The translations under genes were made by a program, and so were the position numbers. A stretch of 64,000 nucleotides of DNA from Riptortus pedestris (taxonomy: Eukaryota; Arthropoda; Insecta; Hemiptera; Alydidae): the NCBI GenBank assembly GCA_019009955.1, contig CM032233.1, forward strand, positions 94,187,501-94,251,500, in the 5' to 3' direction. This document shows positions 44,111 through 55,816 of this stretch, in pieces. The notes beneath the pieces are model-generated. The model did no database searches. It saw only the letters and a list, made by a program, of their open reading frames with translations, and was not told the DNA's origin. How positions within the stretch are numbered: position 1 is the first letter of the stretch; each line of letters starts with the position of its first letter.

Positions 44111-44670
44111 TTGTTGTTTTGTTTCATCGATACCAAACTCGTTATATAAGAGTCATTTGCAAAACTAAAGCCAAGTTCGTTAGCTGCTCAAATCGGACCA
44201 GTGGGAGGAGGATTTTCGAAAATTCTAAATATCTCTGTCATTATACGTCTCATAGAAAAATTGTATAGAGACAATCGTATTTCAAATAAAATGTACTATA
44301 ACTATTGATTTATACTATCTATTTTCTATCTATTTGTCTCCATTTTCAATACTAAATGCAATAGTTGATTTTTTTTATTTTTTAGCCTATTGTAAACCTC
44401 CACTCATACTCATTTCAGAATAGCAATACCCTGTTATATCATGAAACTACGTATTTTAAGCATAAATAACAAATATGTTTTTTTCCAGACATTTACTAGA
44501 TCAGATATATGCAAGTACGGCGTGTGATGACATCATCACTTAAGATTTAATTTCTTGACCCGAAAATGTTTATTTCACCTAAGCCATGCTCAATACTTAA
44601 CCGTTTCAGTCGACTCTACCAACAGTTGGGGCATCTGCTTAGTTTACGCAGCCCCTGCGTGACGGACTTC
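43273..44670 (-). mobile_element. HINE, long form, split by an LTR
   Basis: The 3' end is ACAGATTTCCCTTAAGAGAA, then ATGTAGTCATGACGCG and ATCCATCGGTTCTACC. The block GTCTGTTAGCACTCTAGTGG is followed by (AT)n inside the AATTTTTG stretch. The LTR is 43517-44060. (AT)n resumes to 44106, then TCATCGATACCAAACTCG, CAAATCGGACCAGTGGG, TGATGACATCATCAC at 44524, and the 5' end GTTTACGCAGCCCCTGCGTG, ACGGACTT. Confidence 0.82.
43517..44060 (+). mobile_element. solo LTR of an LTR retrotransposon
   Basis: 544 bp from TGTTGCGAGAATTGG to AAAACGTAACA, with the TG...CA ends expected of LTRs. The centre is rich in TGTTGTGCCGTG and CAGTG repeats. A TATA-like TTTAAAAGG lies at about 43656 with CACAGT following. 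AATAAA lies at about 43951. The end segment GTGTGTTTAATTTTGCAATC is shared with 9590-10181. Flanks are (AT)-rich on both sides, so the target duplication cannot be read. The 155-codon minus-strand frame through it is antisense chance. Confidence 0.72.
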
Positions 44671-44745
44671 TTATCATCTCCTGGTTAGGATCGTTGGAAA
44701 TATGAGAATTTATTTTTAAAAATTTCATCATGAGTATGACGTCAA
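44671..44745 (+). mobile_element. HINE 3' fragment
   Basis: ATCTCCTGGTTAGGATCGTT, GGAAATATGAGAATTT, TTCATCATGAGTATGACGTC, AATAGG. It stops just before where the hairpin would be and lies next to the previous copy in the opposite orientation. Confidence 0.65.
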
Positions 44746-45242
44746 TAGGAATCAATAAAACTTGATGGGCTTATCGAGAGGAAGGTTAATAGAGTGAGAT
44801 AATAGTTGAGAGTATTGGAATGATAATAGGGAGTGTGTTGGGCCGGCGGTCTGGATGGATTCGCTTCGCTCTTTTTATCTGCCCCTACCTCTTTTCGCAA
44901 GTCACTCGCTCTCCATTCTTCAACTAATACAATTACACCTCCCAATTTGCCACTTTAACACTTCGCCTCTCTAAGTCATCTCTAGAATTTAACTGCCTCA
45001 ATTAATTTTTATAGATACTCCAGAGGAATCAAGTGAATTCCCTTCCTGTCATAATGGCCTTGAATTTCATCCGGTGCGGAGAAAAAAAATGGAAGTCTCC
45101 CACCATCAGTATGCTATTTAGAATTCATAATTGCACTTAAATGTTCAATCGCCTCTATCACTGTATACTAACTTCTGATTGTATTGCGATCATTTTAAAT
45201 GCGGCTATAAAGTATCATTAACAACCCCTGCAAAATTGTGAC
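44746..45242. other. unique island with GC-rich core
   Basis: Non-repetitive. The section 44835-44960 is GC-richer (GTGTTGGGCCGGCGGTCTGG), with pyrimidine-rich sequence after it. No coding support for the 67-codon minus-strand frame. Confidence 0.4.
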
Positions 45243-45745
45243 AAAAAAAAGGTTAATAGTAAGTAAGTAAAATAAATTTATTTTCAACAATATAGATTAC
45301 AATTAATTCTGGAATACATGATAATTTACAAAGTGTTCGGAATATTTCATAAACAGTAAATAATAAAACATTGTTCTATATAATAAAAATAGTAACATTA
45401 GTAATGTTTCCGTTATATAAGATCATAGTATAACAACTGAAGTTATTAATTAAACTCAAAACAAATTAGTTTGCGATGTCTTCCAGAGCTCTTCAGATAT
45501 TTATACAAGCATATGTGATCTCCTCCGTTCAGGACGGCTATTACTTGATCCTGCTGAGGGTAATTTGAACAAATGGTGCAAGGCGGAACTGCCGGAAAAT
45601 GGGCGGAACAGCGAGGAAGTGATTGGTGTCTTCAGGTTCCTGGAGGTTACCAGTCATCAGTTGGCGGTGCCGTCCCTAATCCTAGGCTTCTTGCTCAAGT
45701 TTCTGTCCTGAGGGTTAAAAAAAAAAAAAAAAAAAAGGTTAATAG
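45243..45745 (-). mobile_element. 5'-truncated non-LTR retrotransposon remnant
   Basis: A 17-bp direct repeat, AAAAAAAAGGTTAATAG, lies at 45243-45259 and 45729-45745 and frames about 470 bp. On the minus strand the insert shows a frame with Cys-x-x-Cys (CTICSNYPQQDQVIAVL) followed by LYKYLKSSGR, which recalls the end of LINE ORF2. An AT-rich 3' part and a (TTAC)n-like end follow. The match to a LINE C terminus is by pattern only; the duplication is directly visible. The poly-A at 45717-45736 partly belongs to the duplicated site. Confidence 0.5.
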
Positions 45746-46205
45746 CATAACAATATTTGCCAAAATATTCTTTGCATAGGCTTTTACCCATGAGGAATAA
45801 AAGACTACCTAGATTAAGCTACAATAGATAAATACCTCTTAGTCTCCAAAAGAGGTCGTATATGAAAATTGTATTGGGTAATCTAAATAAAAAAAATCTA
45901 AATAAAATTCTTGTTCTAATGTCCATCGATCCATCGAAGAATTTCAAAAATTCTTAATATCTTCGTTATTATCCGTATAAAACCAATCTTATTATATATA
46001 ACGTTCCACAAATTTCTTACCGTACATACTTTTCACTATCTTGATTATTAACCAAAATATTTGCTTAGTTTTTGGCCTTCAGTAAATCCCCACTCATACT
46101 CATGTCATATTAACAATAAGCTGTTATATTATGAAGCTTAAATACCAAATAATGTTCTAATTGGACTTTTACGTTTTGAGGACACAGCCCCAGCGCGACT
46201 GGCTT
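45746..46205 (-). mobile_element. HINE body relic with 5' end
   Basis: From about 45905: ATGTCCATCGATCCATCGAA, TATCTTCGTTATTATCCG, AAACCAATCTTATTATATAT, CACTCATACTCATGTCATAT, ending ACACAGCCCCAGCGCGACTG. The 3' hairpin and the microsatellite are absent. 45746-45900 has no recognised feature. Confidence 0.6.
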
Positions 46206-46403
46206 TATTTGTTTTGATTTAGCTTATACAATTTTAGAATTACGATTGTATTAAATTCTCACTTATATATCAATATAGTATCACTCATTTTCTTCTTTCT
46301 CTCTCAACTTGGCAGACACTGGTTCTTGTAGTTTCTTTATTTTTGGTTATGATTTGACATTTATTCTCTTACTTCAATTGAATAAATACACACACACACA
46401 CAC

Positions 46404-46481
<78 letters not shown>

Positions 46482-46720
46482 ATAGTTTATAATTGTAAAA
46501 TAAATATAGTTATTTTTAAAAATTGCTCCTTCACTCTTCTTGGAAATACGAAATTAACGGAGTTATTTGTATTTTTTAAATTTTTGCTCTCAAATAAACC
46601 CAGACTCCAACTCATTTTTCCACATTAAGCTGCATTATCATGTGGTATTTCTACCTCTCGCTTGAATACCAAGTATTGTTTTCTTTGGAAAAGTCTCCAA
46701 ATAGAAGGACATCTAATAAA
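46206..46720. repeat. (AC)n(AT)n compound tract with HINE body relic
   Basis: The compound tract is at about 46388-46479. From 46530 a decayed long-form body follows (GAAATTAACGGAGTTATTTG, TAAACCCAGACTCCAACTC, ACCAAGTATTGTTTTCTTTG). No ends are found. Confidence 0.5.
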
Positions 46721-49468
46721 CGTCTGACTCCGTCTAAAACCTTTACGGTGGCTGTATTTATTTTCCCCAAAGCTTATCATTTATTTATTAATATTTTTTT
46801 TGTTTTTACAAAAAGGCCTATATTAGCTTCGACTGTTTAGTAAGGATACGCTCTATACACGAAGAAGAAACATTATATTCCATTGCTCTTCGAAAACCCA
46901 ATATTTGAGAGCTTTTTATGCAATCAACTGAAGTGTTTTGTTTGTGTTTGAAATTTTACCTAGAAGGCATTAAAACAAGGAGAATATTATTTATATAAGT
47001 ATATATACGTTTTTATTTTAATTTTAGATGTATTCCTTTCTTTTCCCAAAATTCTTACAAATGCCCAGTTTTTTTACTTTAAAACGACTGCCAGGAGAGG
47101 GGTATTTGGATATCGAAACATATATTTGGCTATATCTTCGTTAATAATGATTTGATCTGACGAATCGTTAGTCAAAAAGTAAATACCTTTTCTGAATAGC
47201 ACACAGAATCGTTGTAGGAATCCGTAGCGTGTTTCACTCATTAGCGCTGTGCCAGGCTAGCGATCTGAAAAATAACTTCCATCAATAACTTCTTAAGAGA
47301 TGGTCCTGCTCGGTTGAATTAATTAACATCATTGAGTTTAACGATCAATTTTTGTGTCAATTGGTGACTGTATGACTCCTCTTGTGTTTAAATTGATTCG
47401 ACATTGTCACCCAGTACACTTCCTAATTACCGGCATCCTAGAAAATAAATGGGGAAAAAAATGTTGTCATCCATTAACTAGTAATTGTTTACGAAGTCCA
47501 GAATAAATTTTACTCGGTGGAACCTTAATATAGTTAGTATTTTTTAACTGGATTATTAATTCATCGTCTGCCTTTTTCAGAACTCTCGAGTGGAGGGAAT
47601 ATAATTTGATACTCACAATATTCAGAATCTCATTTTACTGTATATAAAATAACAGCTTAAGGTTCTGCAAACATTTTGAGTCAGGGCGGTCTGTAGCTTC
47701 TATCTTTCAATTCCGGACCCTAGCCTTCGCAAGTCCTCGATGAGCCACTCTGTTTATGCCAGCTTCTTTTCACCCCGTCGGGTATGCCATTGAAATTTTT
47801 TCGGGCAGAATATCGAGTGGCATTGCGTTAATCTCGGATTCCCCATCATCTCTCCGCTAACCTCTGACAAATAGCCACTGAGAGAATCCCATAGGTTGCG
47901 TGGGAGACCACTATAACGGTATCAATTTCACATTTACGTTTGCTTTCCATTTAATGGTACATTTTTGTTGTAAAGCATGAGGAGTCAAATCAAAACTTAA
48001 AGGCACAGCGGACGTCGATATATAGTTCCTTATCATGTGTGACGCTCTTGTCATCTTATCACAAATTCAATTCTGCGATTCTTCCATAGTAAGGTACCAA
48101 ATTATACAATAGGTGTAACCTGAAGTGGGAATCAGTTATATGAGTTCATTGTAAAATAGCTCTTTATCTGTTTGAAGTGTATGTATAAAGATTAGGTTAA
48201 TTTCTGCCTAAAATAATCCTTTCACTTTCAAGGGATAAGACATATACTGTGAACATTTCTTAAGAAGTTATTTTTCACACACATTTTTTTTCAAAATACA
48301 AATCTGGAATCCAACTAATGCTTCCAAGTTTTGCAGGTCCGCTTAGCTAGGCTAGTTTTACCATTGATAGGGGCCTTTTTCTTCTTTCGTACCACAAATT
48401 CATTTGCTTCCCTTCCTCTTACTCCAAGTGCCATTAAGGCTGTAGCCTTTAGTTTAGGTACCTCTTAGTATTATATTTCTCCTGATGAAGCGTCATGTGG
48501 ATGCTAAACTAGTAGACTAATAAAAATGGTTTTAATAATCATCTGAGGTTTCCACTATTTTGATGGCTTTCCGCAACGGATTCAGTTAATTGAAGTTAAA
48601 TCATATTTTTACAAAGATATTTATCATTTTACCTATATTTTATTTTAGTTATTTTGTCCAATGTTCTACTTGTATCAAAGGTTTCTAGATACTGGTGATG
48701 GAAAATAAACTGTTGTATATAGTATTTTAACCATCCAAAATCATTTAGCGTTCCGTTGTTTGGCCAAACTAGAACTTGCGTTATTTTAAACAAACAAATC
48801 ACTTCTAAATCAAGTACCAAACCACTAAAATTCTAGTTTGATTTCTTGCTGTTTGAGCCCATTTACTGTTTAGCAATTTAAATGTCCGGGCTCTGGAACT
48901 GCAGGTGAACTTCAATGAACGGCGAAGGATAGCCTAGTTTTTGCGAACCCTTCTCCTGGAACTAATGGACCTGCCACCAGAATAATTAGTAATAATTCAA
49001 TGTTGTTTCATTATCAGATTGCTTTCTGCACATACCAATAAGGCAACTATCGTGCACAAGGCTACCCTTTATTCATTTGATGGCCTGGCATTCATCACAG
49101 CAGCATTAATTAAAATGTCGTTAATATTTTAATGACTGGGAAATTCACTAATATCCCTTAATCATTTAATCATTAGTAGGTTAATGAAAAAAGCAATGGC
49201 TCTGATAATGAAACGTACTTTCGTGTGGGATTGTATTCGTGTTACAGCCCTTTAGCTTTCATTATCTTAAAAGCATTCTGTTTATTCGATTTTTGCTAAA
49301 TGTCACACTTATAATTATTCAGACTGGAATAGCGAAAAAAATGAATTGCTTCGAAAGGAAAGTTATACAACAAGTAGATTTATTGCTACTACTGACGGCC
49401 ATGTAATATTCAAATAGTTAAAATTAGGAACCAATACAATATCACGAAGTAACTATAATAACATATTA
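46721..49468. other. largest repeat-free segment; possible host non-coding DNA
   Basis: About 2.7 kb with no HINE, SINE or microsatellite that I can see. It includes GC-richer stretches (47680-47920), the TAAT-rich stretches 47320-47440 (GTTGAATTAATTAACATCAT) and 49095-49190 (GCATTAATTAAAATGTCG), and TGATAGGGGCCTTTTTCTTC. No frame longer than 66 codons and no splice-bounded exon is evident. Dense homeodomain-type TAATTA cores would suit an enhancer, but they are also common in AT-rich DNA. Confidence 0.45.
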
Positions 49469-50359
49469 TTTTAGCAGGTTTCCCCTAAGGGAAATCAGTT
49501 ATTGAAGTCGTACTCATGACGAGATTTTTTAAATATTTCCTCAAATGCCCATCGATCTTACCCAGGAGATGACAAAAATGAGGTTCAAAACTTTTTACGT
49601 ATACACACACACACACGCACACACACAATGATGACTGAAATACGACCAGGGGGGTTTAGAGGGGTGGATTTCAAAATATCTCTGTTACTGTACGTCGGAT
49701 GGAAACATTGTATAGAACCAATCTGATTGCTAATTGAATGATCTATACATATTTTACTACACTTTTTTACTGTATCATGAACATTAGCTGAGACATTTGG
49801 ATTTTATAGATTTCCACTTACAGTAAATTCCCACTCCTACTAATGTCATATTAATAATAAGCTGCTATATCATGAATCAGTTCATTACAAGGTTAAATAC
49901 CAAATATTGTTGTCATTGAACTATTACTTTGTGACATATATAGCAAATACGTTCTGTTGATCCCCACCTCCTTTTTTTTGTTCTTGGATTACTAAAATGT
50001 GAGTGATAGGGATAAAAAATATTCTGATTAATTATTAATTACAGCACTAGCTATAGTAAATAATTTTTAATAAAATTAATATGTAAAATTCAGATATATT
50101 TTATTAATGGTTTTTCTTTTTCGTCTAGAATATTTCTATCTATCCAGATCTGCTAGGTTGGCTGCCCTGTTTGTTAAGAATTCAGATGCTTTCCGTTGTA
50201 TCGATTATTAACTTATAAATTGACTGAAAGATTTCTCATTACTGTTTGTATGTATTCACTTCTTATTCACGGCGGCGTTACCATTATGTAGACTTATCTA
50301 TTTTAAACCTTCGCGTGGAATATTAGCTTAGTTTACGCAGCCCCTGCGTGACGGACTTT
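49469..50359 (-). mobile_element. HINE, long form, full length, (AC) core
   Basis: TTTTAGCAGGTTTCCCCTAA and GGGAAATCAGTTATTG (3' end), GCCCATCGATCTTACCCAGG. A short (AC)n (49602-49628) is in place of (AT)n and the GCTCTAGCGG block is missing. ACTGTACGTCGGATGG, ACTCCTACTAATGTCATATT and GTTCTTGGATTACTAAAATG follow. The 5' end is CAGCCCCTGCGTGACGGAC, intact. Confidence 0.85.
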
Positions 50360-50360
50360 C

Positions 50361-50452
50361 ATACATAGAAATAGAGGATATATGGTGAGATGAGGTCACA
50401 AGTATGTTATACTGACACCTGGAAAATCTGCTTAATTTACGCTGCCACTATG
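50361..50452 (-). mobile_element. HINE third-form 5' end fragment
   Basis: GAAATAGAGGATATATGGTG, AGATGAGGTCACAAGTATG, then TGGAAAATCTGCTTAATTTA and CGCTGCCAC. It sits between two long copies of the same orientation. Confidence 0.65.
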
Positions 50453-51338
50453 ATTTAGGACATTTCCCTTAAGGGTAATCAGCTATTGAGGTCGTACTCA
50501 TGAAGTATTTCTTCCATGTATATGTCCATAGTTCCTACCCAGGGAATGACGCAATTGAGGTCATTTCTCTCTAGCGGTCGCAATCTTTGGTTGATCGTTA
50601 CCAAACTCGATAGTTAATCGTTTTATGTAAAATGAAGATCAAGTTCGTTAAAGGCTGAAATCGGACCAGTGGGTGGGGGGGGATAAAAGGGGATTTTAGA
50701 AATTTTGAAATATCTCCGTTACTGTACGTCGGAACGAAAAATTGTATAGAACCAATCTTATTGCAAATTAAAGTAACTATACATATTGGTATATACATTT
50801 ACCTCTATCTTGAATATCAATCGAGATATTTTCATTTTTCAGTTTGCAGGCTTCAGCAAACCCCCACTTCCTGAACTGTTACATGAACAATACTCTGTTA
50901 TGTAATAAACCACATTACTGGAAACTTATATACCATATATTATTTTCAAGAGACCTTTATTAAACGAGATACATGCAAATATGTTCTGATAACTCCCCAC
51001 CCAGCGTCTCAAGTTGTTGGACTACTAAAATTTGATTGATTGAAATAAATGTTTTTTTCTTTATAAATTCCTGTGCTAGATATATTAAATAGTTTTCAAT
51101 AAAATGTATATGTTATATTCGGATATATTTCAGTAATTGCTCTTCATTCTGGTGAAAGGTTGGCAGACTTGTTTGTTTACATTTCAGACGCTTCCCGTCC
51201 TGAGGTTTCTCATTATCGTTTGCATTCATTCACTTAATATATACGGTGCTTTTCTGTTACCAGAATGTAGATTTATCTATTGTTAACCTTCGCGAGGGAA
51301 GTCTACTCAGTTTACGCAGCCTCTGCGTGATGAACTTT
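50453..51338 (-). mobile_element. HINE, long form, without microsatellite
   Basis: TTAGGACATTTCCCTTAAGG (3' end), GTACTCATGAAG, CCATAGTTCCTACCCAGG; directly CTCTAGCGGTCGCAATCTTT with no (AT)n between. GGCTGAAATCGGACCAGTGG and a G-run follow. The 5' end is TTTACGCAGCCTCTGCGTG, ATGAACTT. It demonstrates the element body on either side of an absent core. Confidence 0.85.
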
Positions 51339-51852
51339 TTTTTTAAATTAAAAAAATTCTAAGGATAGGTAAAGAGAAATGACAAGAAGCGTATGAGATT
51401 CACGGATTAGTGACTATATAGAGAAGTGCAGAGGGAGCTGAAAATCCAATGATGCGCTTGGAGTATTGCGCCAGAGGTTGGCGACAGCCTGCCGGCCGAG
51501 TGATATCCGTCAGGATGCAGCTCTCGCATTGACATTGGCCCCATCGACCACACTCCCGCTTATAATCACTTTAACAACGTCTGGCTCCTCGCTGAATCCG
51601 TGACCAATCGCCCAATAATAACGGACGGCGGAATCCAACACTTGCTTCCCCCCTCCTCTGCTCCCGGCCTTATGCACTCTTCTTTTCATTCAACTCGATC
51701 CGGAGCATAACTTCCTTGAGTAATACTTCAAACAAATATGTCAGTCTCACTTCACAAATATTGTTAATTAATAAACAAGTTGTTTCATAGTTAACCTTTA
51801 TTATTTTTCATATTTTATTAACACAAATAATAATGGGAAATTAGACATAAAA
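51339..51852. other. unique island with GC-rich core
   Basis: The section 51440-51680 is the most GC-rich part of the neighbourhood (GGTTGGCGACAGCCTGCCGG, CCGAGTGATATCCGTCAGG). It contains CCAATCGCCCAATAATAACG at about 51603. No frame or splice pattern supports an exon. Candidate host regulatory sequence. Confidence 0.42.
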
Positions 51853-52193
51853 GCCCGTCTCGGGGCTGTGTTAACTAAGCAGATTTCCCATGTACTTCAC
51901 TTCAAACTTTGCACTTACTTCAAAACGTAAAAGCTCAATGGGAACAATATTTGGTATTTAGGCTTCCAATAATGTGCTTCAAAATATAAGAGCTTACTAT
52001 TAGCATGACATTAGTTGGAGAGTGGGTTTACTGAAGGCCGAAAACTAAAAAATGCAAATATCTCGGTCAATAATCAAACTACTAAAAAAAAGTACATAAC
52101 ATGTATAGAACATTAAATTTGCAATAAAAGTATTTTTCGAGGTTTTTCGAAAATTGAGTCATGAAAACGACCTCAATAGCTGTTCTGCTAAAA
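51853..52193 (+). mobile_element. HINE, internally deleted copy
   Basis: GCCCGTCTCGGGGCTGTGTT and ACTAAGCAGATTTCCCATGT (5' end), then long-form body to about 52125 (TAGAACATTAAATTTGCAAT). A jump follows to CGAGGTTTTTCGAAAATTGA, GTCATGAAAACGACCTC, AATAGCTGTTCTGCTAAAAT. The deletion removes the core, and a second one removes the hairpin. Confidence 0.8.
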
Positions 52194-52621
52194 TGGCAAG
52201 GGATTTGTGGGTATAAATCCTTAAATAAAATAAATAGTAGTATATAAGAATATTTGAATACACCAATCGCACTCGTGTTCCTTTCAATCAATTAATGTCA
52301 GCAGATGCTAACTTCCACGCAACTAGGCACACGATTCGTTCCGAAGCAGGAACCAACTAGCAAGGACGGTGTTTCCGTTGCCCTATGTTTGTCCGTTGCC
52401 TGAACTTTGAGATTACTCTAAGCTTGAGTGCATTTGAACATAAGCTAATGGTTTGACAAGCTCGAATAGGCTAAGCTCATCAAGATCAACTCAACTACTC
52501 ATGTCTAAATGCTTAACTGGTATCTGGTCTTAAGATTCCTTCTCTTTAGAGACTTCAGTCATTGCTTGCATCAAGTCGGTTCTTGTCTGAAAGGATGACG
52601 GACGGGTTTATACCGCTGGGG
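52194..52621. other. spacer, nothing recognised
   Basis: Non-repetitive sequence, moderately GC-rich at 52310-52390. No gene. Confidence 0.4.
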
Positions 52622-52724
52622 CTTTTATGTAAAAATTAAGATCAAGTCCGTTAACGGCTAAAATCGGGCCAGTGGGAGGAGGGGGGGGGGGTTAAGGGGG
52701 AGAATTTCGAAATATAATGCGTCG
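52622..52724 (-). mobile_element. HINE body fragment
   Basis: TTTTATGTAAAAATTAAGAT, CAAGTCCGTTAACGGC, AATCGGGCCAGTGGGAGG with a G-run, and GAGAATTTCGAAATATAATG. Confidence 0.75.
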
Positions 52725-53061
52725 TGTGGTTGGAAGTTGTCCATTGACAATACCCACATTGGAGTGAACATTGGATTCGACCATATTGGAGTTAGAAGAT
52801 CTCTTGCCCACTTACGTTTGAGATGTCGTCTTGGGTTTTATGGTATATGTGTAGATAAGGGTCACTCGACTAAAGGATTAGGATGTCCGAGAAGGAGAAA
52901 TTGGAATTTCCGATATGTTGGTTTTGCGAGAGTAGGTACAAAAGCCACGTTGAGGTCATTATAGAGAGTTAAATTGGAATGGGGAATCTGTAATTTTGCG
53001 GACCATTCTGGATTGGAGAGTTTGGTTATTGGATCTATTACTATTTAAATATAAATATGAC
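52725..53061. other. spacer, unknown open frame
   Basis: A 75-codon frame (52737-52964, plus strand) reads through an otherwise unremarkable segment of balanced composition. It has several Arg and Gly residues but no motif I recognise and no splice context. The segment is not found elsewhere in the window. I leave it uncalled. Confidence 0.3.
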
Positions 53062-53261
53062 TACTATTATTATTTATTAACCTACACTTTTTGCTACTAT
53101 GTCCAATTGAGACGGGTTATCTACAGGTTTTCTACCATGGTGGGGCTGTATTTTATTTAATGAATTCCTACTGCCCAGGCTGGAATCAAATTCGCCACTC
53201 TAAGTTTACCATATGAGATTAAGTCCAATGTTTTAACTCATATGGCTAACTTGAGCCCCCT
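53062..53261 (-). mobile_element. tRNA-derived SINE
   Basis: Reverse copy. The left end has TATTATTATTTATTAACCTA (tail), then ATTGAGACGGGTTATCTACA, CTGCCCAGGCTGGAATCAAA, TTCGCCACTC (B-box region) and AACTCATATGGCTAACTTGA, GCCCC at the right. It is slightly shortened between body and head. No clear target duplication. Confidence 0.85.
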
Positions 53262-54559
53262 GTTAAAATTCATAAATACAAAGATATAGGTTTAGGTAAT
53301 GTGCATTTTCAATGGGCTAATTAACGCTCAAGTGATCATACACTAAAATTATATTAATTTGGCGCGCTGTAGGATGTGTGATTCATCTAATGGTTACCTT
53401 AATGTTTTGTTTACGAAAATGGTTTTAGTCAATTAAAACTTCATTTTCCTTAATGTCCTAGTGGTCACACTTTTTCTTTCAGCGCTATTGAACTCGATAT
53501 TTATAAGTTTCATGAATAGCTAAATATTAAGTTTGATTATTAACAAAATTTGACTTAGAGGAGTTGGTTTAGAAAAGGAGTCAAATGTACTTTCGCTAAT
53601 ATATCTCTTACGAGCCACAACGGAAAATGTGACAAAGCCAATTTTTATGATATGCTAAAGTTTTTATTTGACTATTTCTAGTTATTTTAGCGTTTTCGCC
53701 ATTCGGAAAATCCTCGTCTCATAGAAAAATGTATCATACAATATGATATGACGTTACTGTGTCATCCCAGGGATTTGTGTGGTTCATCTAACTTACATTA
53801 CTCATTTAAAATAACTATTACTGTAACATAAATAGAACTATATTATAAATGATCAATTATCATATTGACGTATATATCTATTTGGAAATACAATTGGCTA
53901 GATTTAGATCGTCATTAATCAGAAAAAAGATTCCAGGTAGGAGTGGCTTTCAACTATCTGGGCTAAGATATGATTCCCTCATTACACCCTTTTATTAATT
54001 TTTAGCTTCGTTCCAAGGAAGGCAGGGATCCGTTCACTGATTTTCCTTGAGATTACTCTCGTGGGTTTCCACGAAACTGGAACACCAACCACGTTTAGGT
54101 CGACACCGACAAGAATTATACTTCATATAAAAGAACAGCAACATATGAAGAAATAAAAAAGACGAAAACCTCTCATTACCTTTACTCTAGAAGAGTGGTG
54201 GAGAGAATGAATGGCAGATCCAACCGTTCTCACGCTCCCATTTCATATCTTCTAATTCAAGCAGTTTCACGATATAAGATATATTTATTTTTTATGGACA
54301 ATGTTAAGGCGTATTGGACAATTTCTGATAGCTATGCAGGTTTACGGTCCATTCGTAATGGTTATTATTATAAGTATGTTTCTCAGAAGTTCTATAGGGA
54401 GTTTTTCCCCTTGGAGTGATGGGTGTTCTGATGGGAGGAAACCATTTTCCTGACCATAACCATCCACACCGTTAGTCCAGTCTATTCTTTTCGCCCTAAA
54501 GAATTTTTCATTTCAAAAGTTCTAAAAAATAGGCGATTTACGGATCTGTAGACTAACCC
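53262..54559. other. spacer with one HINE relic
   Basis: The stretch 53455-53700 carries a diverged HINE body (GTCCTAGTGGTCACACTTTT, GCTATTGAACTCGATATTTA, TATCTCTTACGAGCC). The rest, including the 74-codon frame at 54195-54419, shows no recognised feature. Confidence 0.4.
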
Positions 54560-55790
54560 TCAGAACGGTGAGCTACTTATTTTCTTGAGGTTTATATAAT
54601 ATGTACTATCCATCTCGATACTTCTTTTAAATTAGTTCGCCTCTACATGGGTTCAACTTTTAAAATACCTGATCATCAACTTTAAATTAATATTAACTCG
54701 ATTTAAATATATTCAAAATTATTATCGCCTTGATTTTTACCTAACTCAATCAAATTACTAGGAAAAACATTTATGTCCTCATACTTACTTATCTTATTCT
54801 ATGTTTAAACCATATTAACAGTGTCATATGACCAGGATAAGCATACAAGTATTCGTACTTACTACGATCATGACACTTATATTAACTCAATCCTATTACC
54901 AGGAAAGACTTGCACCTATTCACACTTACTTCAATTTTGATATTTTTACTAACGTAATCTTATAGCACACAAAAAACGTTTATGTCCTCATACTTCCTTA
55001 TCTTATTCTATGTTTTAACTCATTTTAACAGTGTCATATTACCAGGATAAGCATACAAGTATTCGTACTTACTACGATCATGACACTTATATTAACTCAA
55101 TCCTATTACCAGGAAAGACTTGCACCTATTCACACTTACTTCAATTTTGATATTTTTACTAACGTAATCTTATTAGCACAAAAAACGTTTATGTCCTCAT
55201 ACTTCCTTATCTTATTCTATGTTTAACTCATTTTAACAGTGTCATATTACCAGGATAAGCATACAAGTATTCGTACTTACTACGATCATGACACTTATAT
55301 TAACTCAATTCTATTACCAGGAAAGACTTGCACCTATTCACACTTACTTCAATTTTGACATTTTTACTAACTTAATCTTATTAGCACAAAAAACGTTTAT
55401 GTCCTCATACTTCCTTATCTTATTCTATGTTTAACTCATTTTAACAGTGTCATATTACCAGGATAAGCATACAAGTATTCGTACTTACTCCGATCATGAT
55501 AGTTTTATTAACTCAATCCTATTAACAGGATGGACTTACATCTATTCACACTTCCTACAGCAACTCTGATATTTTTAATAACACAACCATATTACAAGGA
55601 TAGCCTCAGCCTGCTATTTTGGTATTTTTTTTTTACTCAATCATATTACCTGGATGGACTTACTTGTACTCACTTGTACAATAATTGTTACCTCTTATTT
55701 ATCTCATTCATATTGCTAGAAGTAACGCATCTATTCCCACTTTCTGAAACGATGATGTTTTAATAAACTCTATCACCTTACTTAGACTTA
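54560..55790. repeat. 70-bp minisatellite in 209-bp higher-order units
   Basis: The phrase TTATGTCCTCATACTT recurs at 54771, 54980, 55189 and 55397: periods 209, 209, 208. Each 209-bp unit holds three related monomers of about 70 bp, marked by CTATTACCAGGAAAGAC, CTTATTAGCACAAAAAACG and CATATTACCAGGATAAGC. Neighbouring 209-bp units are nearly identical, while monomers within a unit are diverged: a higher-order arrangement. Degenerate single monomers flank it (for example 55516-55790, CATATTACAAGGATAGCC). Confidence 0.9.
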
Positions 55791-55816
55791 GACTTATATG
55801 CATTCATATTTTTTGT

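Noticed and set aside
43669..44136. 155-codon minus-strand ORF
   Set aside because: It runs antisense through the solo LTR and ends in an (AT)n tract; no domain.
52737..52964. 75-codon ORF as a host gene
   Set aside because: No motif, no splice-site context, and its length is within chance expectation.
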